Shown here: in pieces, positions 52,112-60,810 of the stretch
Layout of the letters: each line of letters opens with the position of its first letter
How positions within the stretch are numbered: position 1 is the stretch's first letter
Origin: Caulobacter sp.
GTDB taxonomy: Bacteria; Pseudomonadota; Alphaproteobacteria; Caulobacterales; Caulobacteraceae
Assembly (NCBI GenBank): GCA_030645575.1
Contig: JAUSMJ010000077.1
Span: 1 to 64,000, forward strand
Length of the DNA stretch: 64,000 nt
Reading direction: 5' to 3'
The notes under the pieces: model-generated
Database searches by the model: none
What the model saw: only the letters and a program-made list of their open reading frames with translations
What the model was told of the DNA's origin: nothing
Made by a program: the position numbers and the translations under genes

Positions 52112-52555
52112 ATGTCCCTGCCCCGGCCCCTCCTCGCCCTGACCGCCACCCTGCTGCTGACCGCCGGCGCGGCGTCCTCGTCCGTCGCCGCCGGCTCCGC
52201 CTCACCCGTCGGCGTCTGGCTGACCCCGGACGACCATGGGCAGATCGAGATCTTTCCCTGCGGCGGCAAGCTGTGCGGCAAGATCCTGACCTCCGACAAG
52301 CTCCGGGCCAATCCGGGCCTGAAGGACGCCGCCAACAAGGATCCCGCCCTGCGCGACCGGCCGCTGAAGGGCCTGGTGATCATGACCGGCTTCAACGGCG
52401 GCCCGGCCCGCTGGACCGGCGGCGCCCTCTACCGCCCGCAGGACGGCGGCGTCTACCAGGGGACCATCGACCTGGTCGATGCGCGCACCCTCAAGCTCAA
52501 GGGCTGCGTGGTCGCGCCGCTGTGCCAGACGCAGGTTTGGAAGCGGGCGGGGTAG
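52112..52555 (+). CDS. Secreted DUF2147-domain protein
   Basis: 147 residues. Signal peptide MSLPRPLLALTATLLLTAGA. The mature part SPVGVWLTPDDHGQIEIFPC, GGKLCGKIL, GGPARWTGGALYRPQDGG and LKGCVVAPLCQTQVWKR is diagnostic of DUF2147, a beta-barrel fold of unknown role with a Cys pair. Upstream repeat-like sequence (52000-52080) includes CCCCGGCCTTCGCCGGGG, also present near 17342. Confidence 0.93.
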   Translation: MSLPRPLLALTATLLLTAGAASSSVAAGSASPVGVWLTPDDHGQIEIFPCGGKLCGKILTSDKLRANPGLKDAANKDPALRDRPLKGLVIMTGFNGGPARWTGGALYRPQDGGVYQGTIDLVDARTLKLKGCVVAPLCQTQVWKRAG

Positions 52556-52620
52556 CGGCGGGCTTCAAGGAGGAGTCGCCCGCCAGTTCCAAGTGTGTAG
52601 TAGTTCATGATCCCCTCGAC

Positions 52621-53178
52621 CTAGTGTGGCCTGACCACGCCGCCGTTGATGGTCTGAATATCCAGTCCTTTTTCCCACGCTTGGACGTAGGCTTGGTCCT
52701 CGTCGCCACCGCAAACGCCACGCGCCTCGGCGACGACCAGCAGGGCATCGGGCAACAGGCTGATACGGTAGCCCACGGCGTGTCCCTCGGGCGGCTCATA
52801 GGGCGCATCGGCGATCTGAAGGAGCTCCGCCTCATGCCGGCGCAGTGCGCCGCATGTGTCCTTGCTCTCGACAAAATCCAGGTAGATCAGGGCCAGCGCG
52901 GCAGCCGGATCGTCGGCCTCGGCATAGTCCTGAAGTTCCGCCCTGCTGAAGAGGCCGATGACGCAGTTCAGCGGCGCGGGCCGCACAATTTTTCCGCCCC
53001 GGACCCTCGCCTCGAACCCGCGGCGGATGAAATCAGCAGGCGTCTCGGCGCGTCGCTCTTCGGCGCAGGGTTGGCGCCATTCAGAGAATCCGACGCGCGG
53101 ACCAGTCACCTCGACCCGCCAACCGCCAGCGTCACAGGCAGTGAGTGCGACAAACATCGCAAGCCAAAGCACCCTCAC
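52621..53178 (-). CDS. Predicted lipoprotein of unknown function
   Basis: 185 residues starting with GTG at 53178, where GAGGAGGGAGCG gives a very strong ribosome site. Signal peptide MRVLWLAMFVALTAC with the lipobox LTAC. The mature protein is hydrophilic with further cysteines (CAEERR, LNCVIGLF, KDTCGALRR, GVCGGDEDQ). No domain recognised. Confidence 0.75.
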   Translation of the reverse strand: MRVLWLAMFVALTACDAGGWRVEVTGPRVGFSEWRQPCAEERRAETPADFIRRGFEARVRGGKIVRPAPLNCVIGLFSRAELQDYAEADDPAAALALIYLDFVESKDTCGALRRHEAELLQIADAPYEPPEGHAVGYRISLLPDALLVVAEARGVCGGDEDQAYVQAWEKGLDIQTINGGVVRPH

Positions 53179-53393
53179 CGCTCCCTCCTCGCCGACGGTC
53201 CGCGCTATCGGCGACCGCCGACATCCCAGCAGACAACGGGATTCGCCTGCCGTCAAAGCTCAAGTTGTGTCGGGTCAGTGACACACGCGTAAAATGAGAA
53301 CCGCTTGCTTGTTTCGAATTTCTGCGTGCGGAGCGACGAAAGAGTGTGCGTCCCCATTTCGAAACGGAACGTGCGTCGCCGAGTGGGCCATTC

Positions 53394-53888
53394 TCACCGC
53401 CCTCCGGCGCCGGTCAGCGGCAGGATCAGCCGGCGATCTCCGAACGGCAGGAAGCCGTGGTGGCGGTAGAAAGCCTCCGCGCCGTCGTCCTTGGCCTCAA
53501 CGATCATGGCGAACACCATGACCTCGGATCGCAGGGCGCGCTGGACAGCATCCCACAACAGCGCGCCGCCGAGGCCGATACCGCGGAAGGCCTGATCCAC
53601 GGCGAGGCGGCCAAGGCGGGCGACCGGCACGGCTCCATACCGCGGCAGGCGCCTAGCCAGCTCCGGCGGGACCTCGCCCAGGGGAACGCCGGCCGCCGAC
53701 AGGGTGTAGAAGCCCGCGATCCGGCCCGCTCCGACCGTCTCCCTGGCGACATAGCAGGCCGCCGCGCGGCGGCGCATGTCCTGGCCGGCCTGATCCCGGA
53801 AATAGCGATCCAGCGCGGCGACGCCGCTGGTGAAAGCCTGGCGGTCGTGCGCCGCGTCGAGGGGCTCGACCGTATACGCCGGGGTCAT
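53394..53888 (-). CDS. tacT: GNAT toxin, TacT/AtaT type
   Basis: 164 residues. VEPLDAAHDRQAFTSGVAAL, DRYFRDQAGQDMRRRAAACY and VARLGRLAVDQAFRGIGLGG match GNAT toxins that acetylate aminoacyl-tRNA. The acetyl-CoA loop R-G-x-G-x-G is FRGIGLGGALL. The Tyr in AEAFYRHHGF is the usual catalytic position. It overlaps the DUF1778 antitoxin gene by 4 bases. Confidence 0.93.
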   Translation of the reverse strand: MTPAYTVEPLDAAHDRQAFTSGVAALDRYFRDQAGQDMRRRAAACYVARETVGAGRIAGFYTLSAAGVPLGEVPPELARRLPRYGAVPVARLGRLAVDQAFRGIGLGGALLWDAVQRALRSEVMVFAMIVEAKDDGAEAFYRHHGFLPFGDRRLILPLTGAGGR

Positions 53889-54172
53889 CCGGGCTCACGG
53901 AGCAGCTTTCCGTGCGCGTCCCGGGCGCGCCGCATCGCCGGCGTCAGGTCGGGCGGATCGAGCAGCAGATCGACGAACCGCCGCTGATCGTCCAGCGACA
54001 GGCGGATCAGGCTGGCGTCTTCAAGCGTGCGCTGGGCCGCGTCGCGGGCGGCGGCGACCACGAAGTCGCTGACGCTGCGTCCCTCGAGCTCGGCGGCGCG
54101 CCTGACCACCGCCAGGGCGTCGGGCGCGATCCGCGCTTCGAGCCGCGCGGTCCTGTTGGATGTGGTGGTCAT
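53885..54172 (-). CDS. tacA: DUF1778 antitoxin, TacA type
   Basis: 95 residues. An N-terminal ribbon-helix-helix (RTARLEARIAPDALAVVRRA, AELEGRSVSDFVVAAARDA) is followed by a C-terminal toxin-binding tail (LDDQRRFVDLLLDPPDLTPA). ATG at 54172 with AAGGAG upstream is preferred over longer versions. Repression probably occurs at the GCCATTTG...CAAATGGC palindrome in its promoter. Confidence 0.93.
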   Translation of the reverse strand: MTTTSNRTARLEARIAPDALAVVRRAAELEGRSVSDFVVAAARDAAQRTLEDASLIRLSLDDQRRFVDLLLDPPDLTPAMRRARDAHGKLLREPG

Positions 54173-54191
54173 CGCGGAGCTCCTTCCATGC

Positions 54192-54225
54192 GCCATTTGT
54201 ACGGCAAATGGCCGGACATTGTCAA
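54192..54225 (-). promoter_or_regulatory. Promoter and operator of the TacAT operon
   Basis: On the minus strand: TTGACA (54225-54220), 18 bases, TACAAA (54201-54196). An inverted repeat GCCATTTG-TACGG-CAAATGGC (54192-54212) covers the spacer and the -10. This is the best sigma-70-like promoter in the window. Transcription would start about 17 bases before the ATG. Confidence 0.65.
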
Positions 54226-54237
54226 AACTGGACCCCA

Positions 54238-54777
54238 CTACCCCTCACGCGCCTCGACCATCGTCAGCAGTCGCTCCATGCCGTGGTCCCGCACCCCTTC
54301 CTCGCGCAGGTGCAGGACCAGGTCGCGCAGGTAGTCGATGTTGCGGCCCGACAGGCCGGTCGCGCCGTCGATCAGCTCGGCCTGTCGTTCCAGGGTCAGG
54401 GTCCCGGCCCACTGCTGATGATGCGGGTCGGAGAGGAACACCAGCGACGCGGCCGGCCCGTTTCCATCGATGCGCACATCGCGCCAGGCTTCCACATAGG
54501 TCTCGGTCGGCTGTTCGCGCTCGCGCAGATAGGCAAAGGTTTCGGCCCAGTCGGCGGCGGCCACGCGATAGGCCACGCCCCGCGTCGAGCCGCCCGGGGC
54601 CAGGCCCAGCACCAGGCCCGGCCGCTCGTAGGTGCCGCGATGATGCACCGAATATATGCAGAACGCCCGTCGCCGCCCGTGGAGCGTTGCACGGCGCCGG
54701 TCTATGAACGGGAAGCCGGGCCGCCACATCAGCGATCCGTATCCGAACACCCAGCGGTCCTGATCCGCGCCGTCCAT
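54238..54777 (-). CDS. Glutathione-specific gamma-glutamylcyclotransferase, ChaC type
   Basis: 179 residues starting MDGADQDRWVFGYGSLMWRP; the YGSLMW motif binds the gamma-glutamyl group. LVLGLAPGGSTRGVAYRVAA and PTETYVEAWRDV (catalytic Glu region) follow. It splits glutathione to cysteinylglycine and 5-oxoproline. Start 54777 places YGSL near residue 13 as in the family. Confidence 0.92.
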   Translation of the reverse strand: MDGADQDRWVFGYGSLMWRPGFPFIDRRRATLHGRRRAFCIYSVHHRGTYERPGLVLGLAPGGSTRGVAYRVAAADWAETFAYLREREQPTETYVEAWRDVRIDGNGPAASLVFLSDPHHQQWAGTLTLERQAELIDGATGLSGRNIDYLRDLVLHLREEGVRDHGMERLLTMVEAREG

Positions 54778-54805
54778 TCGACCCTTCCGCAAAGCGCCCC
54801 GTCCG

Positions 54806-55756
54806 ATGACCCTGCCCGATCGACCGCCCGCCCGTAAATCCCGCCGGCTCGGACTTTTTCTGCCGTGGCTTGCGCTTCTTCTGCTGGTCGGCGGCTGGAG
54901 CGTCGCCTGGTTCAAGCTGCGGGACGAGGCCGTGCACCGCATGGACGCGGCCGTGGCCCAGCTGCGCGACCGTGGCTATCCGGTGGTCTGGACGACGCGG
55001 ACGGTGACCGGCTTTCCCTTCCGCCTCGACGTGACCCTGACCGGCGCGCGCATCGCCGAGCCGTCGGGCTGGGCCATCGCCGCGCCGCTGCTGAAGTCCG
55101 AGGCGTGGATCTATCGCCTGGACCACTGGATGCTGGTGGCCCCCGACGGCGTGACCCTGAGCCGGCCGGACGGCGGCCAGGTGGTGGTGCGCGCCCGCGC
55201 TCTGCGCGCCAGCCTGGGCGGCATGAACGCCCGCCCGCCGCGGCTGTCCATCGAAGGCGTGGGGCTGGACTTCGACGCCACGCCCGGCGCGACGCCCTAT
55301 CTGATCAAGTCGGCAGAGCGGCTGGAGCTGCACCTGCGGCCCGGGCCCGACGACCAGGGCGGGGTGCTGTTCCGTGTCGATGGCGCCCGCCTGCGGCTCA
55401 AGGGCCTGCCCGCGCGCGTGGCGCAGGACCGGCCGGTGTCGATGAGCTGGGACCTGGTGCTGTCGAAAATGAGCGCCTTCCGGGGCGACAGCTGGCCCTC
55501 GGCCGTGCGCCGCTGGCGCGACGGCGGCGGGGTGATGACCGTGCGCGCCGCCGAGCTGCGGGGCGGCGACGCCCTGCTGACCGGCCAGGGCGGCCCGCTG
55601 CGGGTCGGTCTCGACGGCCGGCTCGAGGGCCGGCTCGACACCAGGCTCAAGAATTCCGACGGAACCGGCCAGGGCCTCGGCGGGCGGGTGTCGCTGGAAG
55701 ACGGCCGGGCGACGCTGGGGCCGCTCGATCTGGGCCCGTCGCCGCGCCTGTATTGA
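54806..55756 (+). CDS. DUF2125-domain membrane-anchored protein
   Basis: 316 residues. One N-terminal helix (LGLFLPWLALLLLVGGWSVA), then a large periplasmic beta-rich domain (GYPVVWTTRTVTGFPFRLDV, GLDFDATPGATPYLIKSAER, LEGRLDTRLKN). This is DUF2125, an AsmA/DUF2993-like family limited to Alphaproteobacteria, perhaps involved in lipid handling. Divergent from the ChaC-like gene, 28 bases apart. Confidence 0.92.
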   Translation: MTLPDRPPARKSRRLGLFLPWLALLLLVGGWSVAWFKLRDEAVHRMDAAVAQLRDRGYPVVWTTRTVTGFPFRLDVTLTGARIAEPSGWAIAAPLLKSEAWIYRLDHWMLVAPDGVTLSRPDGGQVVVRARALRASLGGMNARPPRLSIEGVGLDFDATPGATPYLIKSAERLELHLRPGPDDQGGVLFRVDGARLRLKGLPARVAQDRPVSMSWDLVLSKMSAFRGDSWPSAVRRWRDGGGVMTVRAAELRGGDALLTGQGGPLRVGLDGRLEGRLDTRLKNSDGTGQGLGGRVSLEDGRATLGPLDLGPSPRLY

Positions 55757-55838
55757 CGCAATTTTCTTGCGCGGCATGAGGGGTATTGCCCGATCCGCCG
55801 CAATGCCATAGGTCCGCATCCTCGCTTCGGGGACAAAA

Positions 55839-56639
55839 ATGGGCAAGGACGCGCCCACATCGCCGCTCTCGCTGGACGCCGTGCGCGCCCGCATCGACGC
55901 CGTGGACGCCGAGCTGCTGGCGCTGATCGGCGAGCGGGCGGCGCTGGCCCGCGCCGTGGCCCAGGCCAAGGCGGCGGCCGGCGACGGCGGCAGGTTCGGC
56001 CTGCGTCCGGCCCGCGAAGCGCAGATCATGCGCCGGCTGCTGAAGGACCGCGATCCGGCGGCCAGCGCCGCCCTGGTGGTGCGCATCTGGCGCGAGATCA
56101 TCGGCGACAGCCTGAGCCAGCAGGGGCCGTTCCATCTGACCGTCTGGGGCGGCAAGCTGGAGAGCCGCGCCGTCGAACTGGCGCGCCTGCGTTTCGGCGT
56201 GGCGCCGAAACTGACCCTGGCGGCCAGGCCCGAGGACGCCCTGGCGGCGGCCCGGACGCCGGGCGGCGTCGGCGTGCTGGCCCTGACTCCCGACTCCAGC
56301 TGGTGGGGCCGGCTGCTGGCCGAGCCGACGCTGAAGGTGTTCGCCACCCTGCCCTGCCTGGCCGCCTGGGGCCCGACGGCCGCCGTCGCCGTGGCCCAGG
56401 TCGAGGTGGGCCCCACCGGCGCCGACCAGACCCTGTGGGTCACCGACGCCCCCGACATCGGCAAGACCATCGAGGCGCTGAGCCGCGACGGCGTCGCCGG
56501 CGGGCCGCTGGCCCAGCATGGCGGCCTGACCCTCTATGCGCTGGCGGGCTATTATCAGCACGAGGACGCCAGGCTGGCCCGCGCGCCGGGGCGGCTGCAT
56601 GGCGTCATCGGCGCGGCTCCCGAACCCTTCGACCTTTAG
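55839..56639 (+). CDS. Chorismate mutase (AroQ) with C-terminal extension
   Basis: 266 residues. Residues about 12-95 are an AroQ helical chorismate mutase (LDAVRARIDAVDAELLALIG; ERAALARAVAQAKAA; RPAREAQIMRRLL). The remaining 170 residues (HLTVWGGKLESRAVELARLR and onward to PEPFDL) resemble a type-II periplasmic-binding or prephenate-dehydratase-like fold but lack a known catalytic TRF motif. First gene of an operon with hisC and tyrA, so it feeds prephenate to TyrA. Confidence 0.88.
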   Translation: MGKDAPTSPLSLDAVRARIDAVDAELLALIGERAALARAVAQAKAAAGDGGRFGLRPAREAQIMRRLLKDRDPAASAALVVRIWREIIGDSLSQQGPFHLTVWGGKLESRAVELARLRFGVAPKLTLAARPEDALAAARTPGGVGVLALTPDSSWWGRLLAEPTLKVFATLPCLAAWGPTAAVAVAQVEVGPTGADQTLWVTDAPDIGKTIEALSRDGVAGGPLAQHGGLTLYALAGYYQHEDARLARAPGRLHGVIGAAPEPFDL

Positions 56640-56680
56640 GCCTCTTCGTGTAAGAGGCCCGTTCAAATCGGACCCCTGAC

Positions 56681-57817
56681 ATGACCCCGTTGCCCCCCAA
56701 CGCTTCCTCTGGCGACCGCTTCAACGCCGACCGCCCCGTGCCCAAGCCGGGCATCCTCGACATCCAGGCCTACAAACCCGGCAAGGCGAAGGCCGAGGGC
56801 GTCGAGAACCCGATCAAGCTGTCGGCCAATGAGAACATCCTCGGCTGTTCGGACCTGGCCCGGGCGGCCTATGCCGAGGCGGCCGGCAAGCTGAACCTCT
56901 ACCCGGAAGGCCGGGCCAGCATCCTGCGCGCGGCGATCGCGGAAAAGTATCACCTGGAGCCCGAGCGGCTGCTGTTCGGCTGCGGCTCGGACGAGGTGTT
57001 CCAGCTGCTCAACCAGACCTTCCTCGAACCGGGCGACAACATCGTCCAGCCCGCGCACGGCTTCGCGGCCTGGGCCATCGGCGCCAGAGCCTGTGGCGGC
57101 GAGGTGCGCTACGCCCCGGAGAAGGACCTGCACGTCGATGTCGATGCGATCCTCGACATGGTCGATGAGCGCACCCGGCTGGTGTTCATCGCCAACCCGG
57201 CCAACCCGACCGGCACCTGGATCCCGTTCAGCGAAGTCCGCCGGCTGCACGAGGCCCTGCCGCCCTCCGTCGTGCTGGTGCTGGACGGCGCCTATGCCGA
57301 ATTCCAGACCGGCGCCGCCAACCGCGAGGACTTCGACCCGGCCCGCCACGAGCACAATGTCGTCGTCACCCGGACCTTCTCCAAGCTGCACGGCCTGGCC
57401 GCCCTGCGCGTCGGCTGGGGCTACCTGCCGGCGGAGATGGCCGAGGCGGTCGATCGCATCCGCCTGCCGTTCAACATTAATATTCCGGCACAACTAGCTG
57501 CTGTTGCAGCCCTTTCCGATGACGACTTCCAGCAGCGGTCGATCGATCTGGTCGAGACCTGGCGACCGTGGCTGACGCAGCAGCTGAGTGGCCTGGGCCT
57601 GAACGTCGCACCCTCGGCGGCCAACTTCGTGCTGGTCGGCTTTCCGAAGTCGCCGGGCCGGACCGCCGCCGAGGCCGAGACGTTTCTGGCCTCCAAGGGC
57701 CTGCTGACCCGCGGCGTGGGCAACTACGGCCTGCCCGACCATCTGCGCATCACCATCGGCCTGGAAGCGCACAACCGCGCCGTGGTCGAGGCCCTGGCCG
57801 CGTTCATGGCCCGCTGA
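56681..57817 (+). CDS. hisC: Histidinol-phosphate/aromatic aminotransferase
   Basis: 378 residues. The PLP lysine is in RTFSKLHGLAALRVGWGY, with IKLSANENILGCSDLA and ANPANPTGTW. In this context, between chorismate mutase and TyrA, it probably serves both histidine and tyrosine/phenylalanine synthesis. An AT-rich patch around 57470-57510 does not break the frame. Its stop overlaps the tyrA ATG (TGATG). Confidence 0.95.
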   Translation: MTPLPPNASSGDRFNADRPVPKPGILDIQAYKPGKAKAEGVENPIKLSANENILGCSDLARAAYAEAAGKLNLYPEGRASILRAAIAEKYHLEPERLLFGCGSDEVFQLLNQTFLEPGDNIVQPAHGFAAWAIGARACGGEVRYAPEKDLHVDVDAILDMVDERTRLVFIANPANPTGTWIPFSEVRRLHEALPPSVVLVLDGAYAEFQTGAANREDFDPARHEHNVVVTRTFSKLHGLAALRVGWGYLPAEMAEAVDRIRLPFNINIPAQLAAVAALSDDDFQQRSIDLVETWRPWLTQQLSGLGLNVAPSAANFVLVGFPKSPGRTAAEAETFLASKGLLTRGVGNYGLPDHLRITIGLEAHNRAVVEALAAFMAR

Positions 57818-58749
57818 TGCCCGCCCCCCTGTTCAACCAGCTGACCATCGTCGGCTGCGGCCTGATCGGCTCGTCGATCGCCCGGGTCGTGCGAGAAAAA
57901 GGCGCGGCCGCGGCCATCGTCGTCGCCGACCCGTCCGAGTTCGTGCGCGCGCGGGTGACCGAGCTGGGCCTGGCCGACCGGGTGACCGGCGACATTGGCG
58001 AGGGCGTGACAGGCGCGGACCTGGTGATCTTCGCCACGCCCGTGCTGGCCATCGGCGAGGCCATGGCCGCCGCCGCCGGCCATCTGAAGCCCGGCGCCAT
58101 CGTCACCGACGTCGGTTCGGTCAAGGGCACGGTCAGCGACGCCCTGATGGCTCACGCGCCGGACAATGTGTTCGTCATCCCCGGCCATCCGATCGCCGGC
58201 ACCGAGCACTCGGGCCCCGACGCCGGCTTCGCCGAGCTGTTCGACGGCCGCTGGACCATCCTGACCCCGCTGCCCAACGACAATCCCGCCTATGCCGAGG
58301 CGGTGGCGAAGCTGTCGGCCTTCTGGCGCGCCCTGGGGGCCCAGGTCGAGCTGATGGAGGCGTCGCACCACGACCTGGTGCTGGCCATCACCAGCCACCT
58401 GCCCCACCTGATCGCCTACAACATCGTCGGCACGGCCTCGGACCTCGAGGGTGTCACCGAGGGCGAGGTGATGAAATACTCGGCCGGCGGCTTCCGCGAC
58501 TTCACCCGCATCGCCGCCAGCGACCCGACCATGTGGCGCGACATCTTCGTGGCCAACAAGGACGCGGTGCTGGAGGTGCTGGGCCGTTTCACCGAGGATC
58601 TGCAGGCGCTCAGCCGGGCGATCCGCTGGGGCGAGGCCGACAAGCTGCACGACCTGTTCACCCGCACCCGCGCCATCCGCCGCGGCGTCATCGCGCTGGG
58701 CCAGGAAAGCGCGGAACCGAACTTCGGGCGGGACCGGGGGAAGCACTGA
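57817..58749 (+). CDS. tyrA: Prephenate/arogenate dehydrogenase
   Basis: 310 residues. NAD-binding loop IVGCGLIGSSIARVV, then IFATPVLAIGEAM, TDVGSVKGTV and GHPIAGTEHSGPDA with the catalytic His. The C-terminal helical domain (SHHDLVLAITSHLPHLIAYN) is complete; no ACT domain. Oxidative decarboxylation of prephenate or arogenate to tyrosine precursors. Overlaps the next gene (TGATG). Confidence 0.95.
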   Translation: MPAPLFNQLTIVGCGLIGSSIARVVREKGAAAAIVVADPSEFVRARVTELGLADRVTGDIGEGVTGADLVIFATPVLAIGEAMAAAAGHLKPGAIVTDVGSVKGTVSDALMAHAPDNVFVIPGHPIAGTEHSGPDAGFAELFDGRWTILTPLPNDNPAYAEAVAKLSAFWRALGAQVELMEASHHDLVLAITSHLPHLIAYNIVGTASDLEGVTEGEVMKYSAGGFRDFTRIAASDPTMWRDIFVANKDAVLEVLGRFTEDLQALSRAIRWGEADKLHDLFTRTRAIRRGVIALGQESAEPNFGRDRGKH

Positions 58750-59117
58750 TGGATCGGGCTGCGCGCATCCTGACAACGGCCGCACTGCTGCTCGTCCTGA
58801 CCGGCGTGTCGGCCTGCGCACGCCCTCCGACCGTCCTTGTCCAGCCGCCGGGCCCGGCGTCGCAATCACCACGGCAGGAGATTGTGGTGGCTGCCGACGG
58901 CGTGCTCAGCGTGGCAGGCAAGCCGACCACGCTGGACCGCCTGCCCGCCGACCTCGACGCCGCCTTCAAGGCCATGGGCGCCGAGGGTGGCCGGGCAGAC
59001 CAGACCGTGATCATCGTGAGCGCTCCGACGATGGCCTATGAGACTTTCATGGGTCTGATGAACGTCCTGAGCGCCGCCGGCTGGTACCGGATCGGCGCCG
59101 CCACAGTCGGGCGCTAG
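58749..59117 (+). CDS. Small lipoprotein with TolR/ExbD-like domain
   Basis: 122 residues. Signal peptide ILTTAALLLVLTGVSAC with lipobox GVSAC. The remainder (QEIVVAADGVLSVAGKPTTL; DQTVIIVSAPTMAYETFMGL) has the strand-helix order of the periplasmic TolR/ExbD domain, without that family's N-terminal transmembrane helix. Coupled to tyrA by TGATG, although functionally unrelated in appearance. Confidence 0.78.
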   Translation: MDRAARILTTAALLLVLTGVSACARPPTVLVQPPGPASQSPRQEIVVAADGVLSVAGKPTTLDRLPADLDAAFKAMGAEGGRADQTVIIVSAPTMAYETFMGLMNVLSAAGWYRIGAATVGR

Positions 59118-59665
59118 CCCCCCGTCGCCACCCGGCGCAGACTCTCCAGCACCCGAGGCGTGTCCTTGCGCAGGCCGGCGCGGACCAGCATCGGCGGGGC
59201 GAAAACCGGCGCGCCCATGCGGGTGCGGTAGGTCACGCGCGTGGCCTGGCCGCCGCCCAGCGGCGCGAGATCCCACTCGCCCTCGAAGGTCTTCAGGTTG
59301 CCGTCCAGCTTGCGGAAGCGGATCCGCCGGCCCGCCTCGTAGTCGGAGCGGAAGACGTAGCGAAAACTCGGCCACAGCGGTCCGCCGCGCGTGATGTGCT
59401 CGCGAACGTCCCAGCCGTCGCCGGCCTTCACCACGCGGCACTGGATCAGGCTGCGGATCATCGCCCGGGTGGCGTTGCAGTCGGTCATGGCCAGCCAGAC
59501 CTTCCGCGCCGGCGCGGGGATATCGATGGTCGCGTTGATCAGCGCCGACTCGCCATCCGGATCGAGCGTCACCGAGACCCAGGGCTGATCAGCGGACGGC
59601 GCGGCCAGGGCGGACGTCGCGGCGGCGAGGGCCAGGGCGGCGGCGCAGAGGATGAGGCGCATCAT
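59114..59665 (-). CDS. Secreted SRPBCC/START-like protein
   Basis: 183 residues; GGGAG precedes the ATG at 59665. Signal peptide MMRLILCAAALALAAATSAL. The START-like fold is recognised by NATIDIPAPARKVWLAMTDC, GDGWDVREHITRGG, RFRKLDGNLKTFEGEWDLAP and TRVTYRTRMG. These proteins bind hydrophobic ligands. Overlaps the convergent lipoprotein gene by 4 bases. Confidence 0.88.
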   Translation of the reverse strand: MMRLILCAAALALAAATSALAAPSADQPWVSVTLDPDGESALINATIDIPAPARKVWLAMTDCNATRAMIRSLIQCRVVKAGDGWDVREHITRGGPLWPSFRYVFRSDYEAGRRIRFRKLDGNLKTFEGEWDLAPLGGGQATRVTYRTRMGAPVFAPPMLVRAGLRKDTPRVLESLRRVATGG

Positions 59666-59753
59666 CAGATCTCCCGGTCGGGCCGCAGGCGGCGCGTCGG
59701 AAGGCGGGACTAGCGTGCGTTTGCGACAGTGGCGCGACTCCGGCGGGACGCGC

Positions 59754-60011
59754 TCACCCCCGCCGCTCGGCAAGGGCCGCCAGCACCATGTGCGGCGCGC
59801 GGTCGATGACGCGCAGATAGGCTTCCAGCACCGGATCGGGCTCGAGCTCGCCGCGCTCGATCCAGCCGAGGCGCTCGGGATCGATGCCGAAGGTCACCGC
59901 GAAGGCCTGCTGCGACAGCCCGACATGCCAGCGGACTTTGCGGGCCAGGGTGGCTGCCGGGGTCTGGCGGGGCAGGAAGGACCGGGGTTCCCCGGGGATA
60001 TCGCTGATCAC
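59754..60011 (-). CDS. Small XRE/NadS-like regulator
   Basis: 85 residues. The helix-turn-helix is ATLARKVRWHVGLSQQAFAV, TFGIDPERLGWIERGELEPD, VLEAYLRVIDRAPHMVLAA. It resembles antitoxin-like NadS regulators, but no toxin gene lies next to it. A two-tier hairpin at 60038-60089 lies in its leader region. Confidence 0.82.
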   Translation of the reverse strand: MISDIPGEPRSFLPRQTPAATLARKVRWHVGLSQQAFAVTFGIDPERLGWIERGELEPDPVLEAYLRVIDRAPHMVLAALAERRG

Positions 60012-60037
60012 TGGATGCCTCCGTTACGCAACTCAAG

Positions 60038-60089
60038 CCCCGCCGCAACGCCTGTAGGCCGTCAGCGTTGCAGGAATAAGACGGCGGGG
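60038..60089 (-). promoter_or_regulatory. Two-tier hairpin in the leader of the NadS-like regulator
   Basis: CCCCGCCG (60038-60045) pairs with CGGCGGGG (60082-60089), and inside it CAACGC (60046-60051) pairs with GCGTTG (60065-60070). The structure begins 27 bases before the regulator start and could act in its mRNA leader or as a DNA palindrome. From 60090 to 60210 nothing further is recognised. Confidence 0.4.
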
Positions 60090-60210
60090 AGTCCGGACGG
60101 GGGTGACTTGTGGGTGATCGGTGCTCACCGCCCCGTTCCCCCCGGGAAGGCGGGGCTGGGGGGCGCCCGCGATGTCGGCTTGGCGTGGTTAGCGGACGTT
60201 AGCCAGCAAG

Positions 60211-60810
60211 TTAGCTGCGATCATCCTCAAACTTTGCCATGCCAACTACGATACAGTCCTGCGAATGCGACGGCTCTGTAAGGGAGTGCGCACTTTCACG
60301 GAGAACTACCCGCTCACCGTCCCAGACTCCGCAAGGATCTGTGAATTTCAGTGAGTATGTTCCGTAGGGAAGCCGTTTGAAGCGGTAACTACCGTCCGCC
60401 CGGACTATCGTCCTGTAGGTGCGGCCATTGTCGCCGATGGCCTCGACGGATTGCACGTTACTCCAAGGATCAACTTTTCCGGCGATGACTCCAGTGGGAG
60501 ATGCGACCTTCGGCAAGGTCGCACAGGCGGAGACGAGCAGACTGATTGAGGCGCCCACCACCACTATCATTTTCTGCGATTGGCCTAAGTGGCTCGGCCT
60601 CAGGGCCAGGGCACCATCAGGCCCAACCTGTGCTCGGACGCAGTGTTTTCCAGGCTTTCGCAGAAGCGCCTCTGCTTCTTGCGCTGTCAGCTCAGCAAGA
60701 TCGTGAATCGTCTCCGAACAGGCGGCGCAAAAACGGTTGCAACCTGCTGGCTCCATCTCATCCCAATTCTCGCTGCAGGGACTCGGGAGAGAAATGCGAA
60801 GTTCGCTCAT
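60211..60810 (-). CDS. Cys-rich N-terminal motif protein with carboxypeptidase-like C-terminal domain
   Basis: 199 residues. The N-terminus has CSENWDEMEPAGCNRFCAAC followed by SETIHDLAELTAQEAEALL, a motif (C..W..M....GRFC..C...V.DF) well known from Bacteroidetes proteins. A hydrophobic helix at about 80-97 with ISLLVSACATL could be an internal anchor. The C-terminal part (RTYRTIVRADGSYRFKRLPY; GTYSLKFTDP) is a carboxypeptidase-regulatory-like beta sandwich. Base composition is lower in GC than neighbours. Function unknown. Confidence 0.78.
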   Translation of the reverse strand: MSELRISLPSPCSENWDEMEPAGCNRFCAACSETIHDLAELTAQEAEALLRKPGKHCVRAQVGPDGALALRPSHLGQSQKMIVVVGASISLLVSACATLPKVASPTGVIAGKVDPWSNVQSVEAIGDNGRTYRTIVRADGSYRFKRLPYGTYSLKFTDPCGVWDGERVVLRESAHSLTEPSHSQDCIVVGMAKFEDDRS

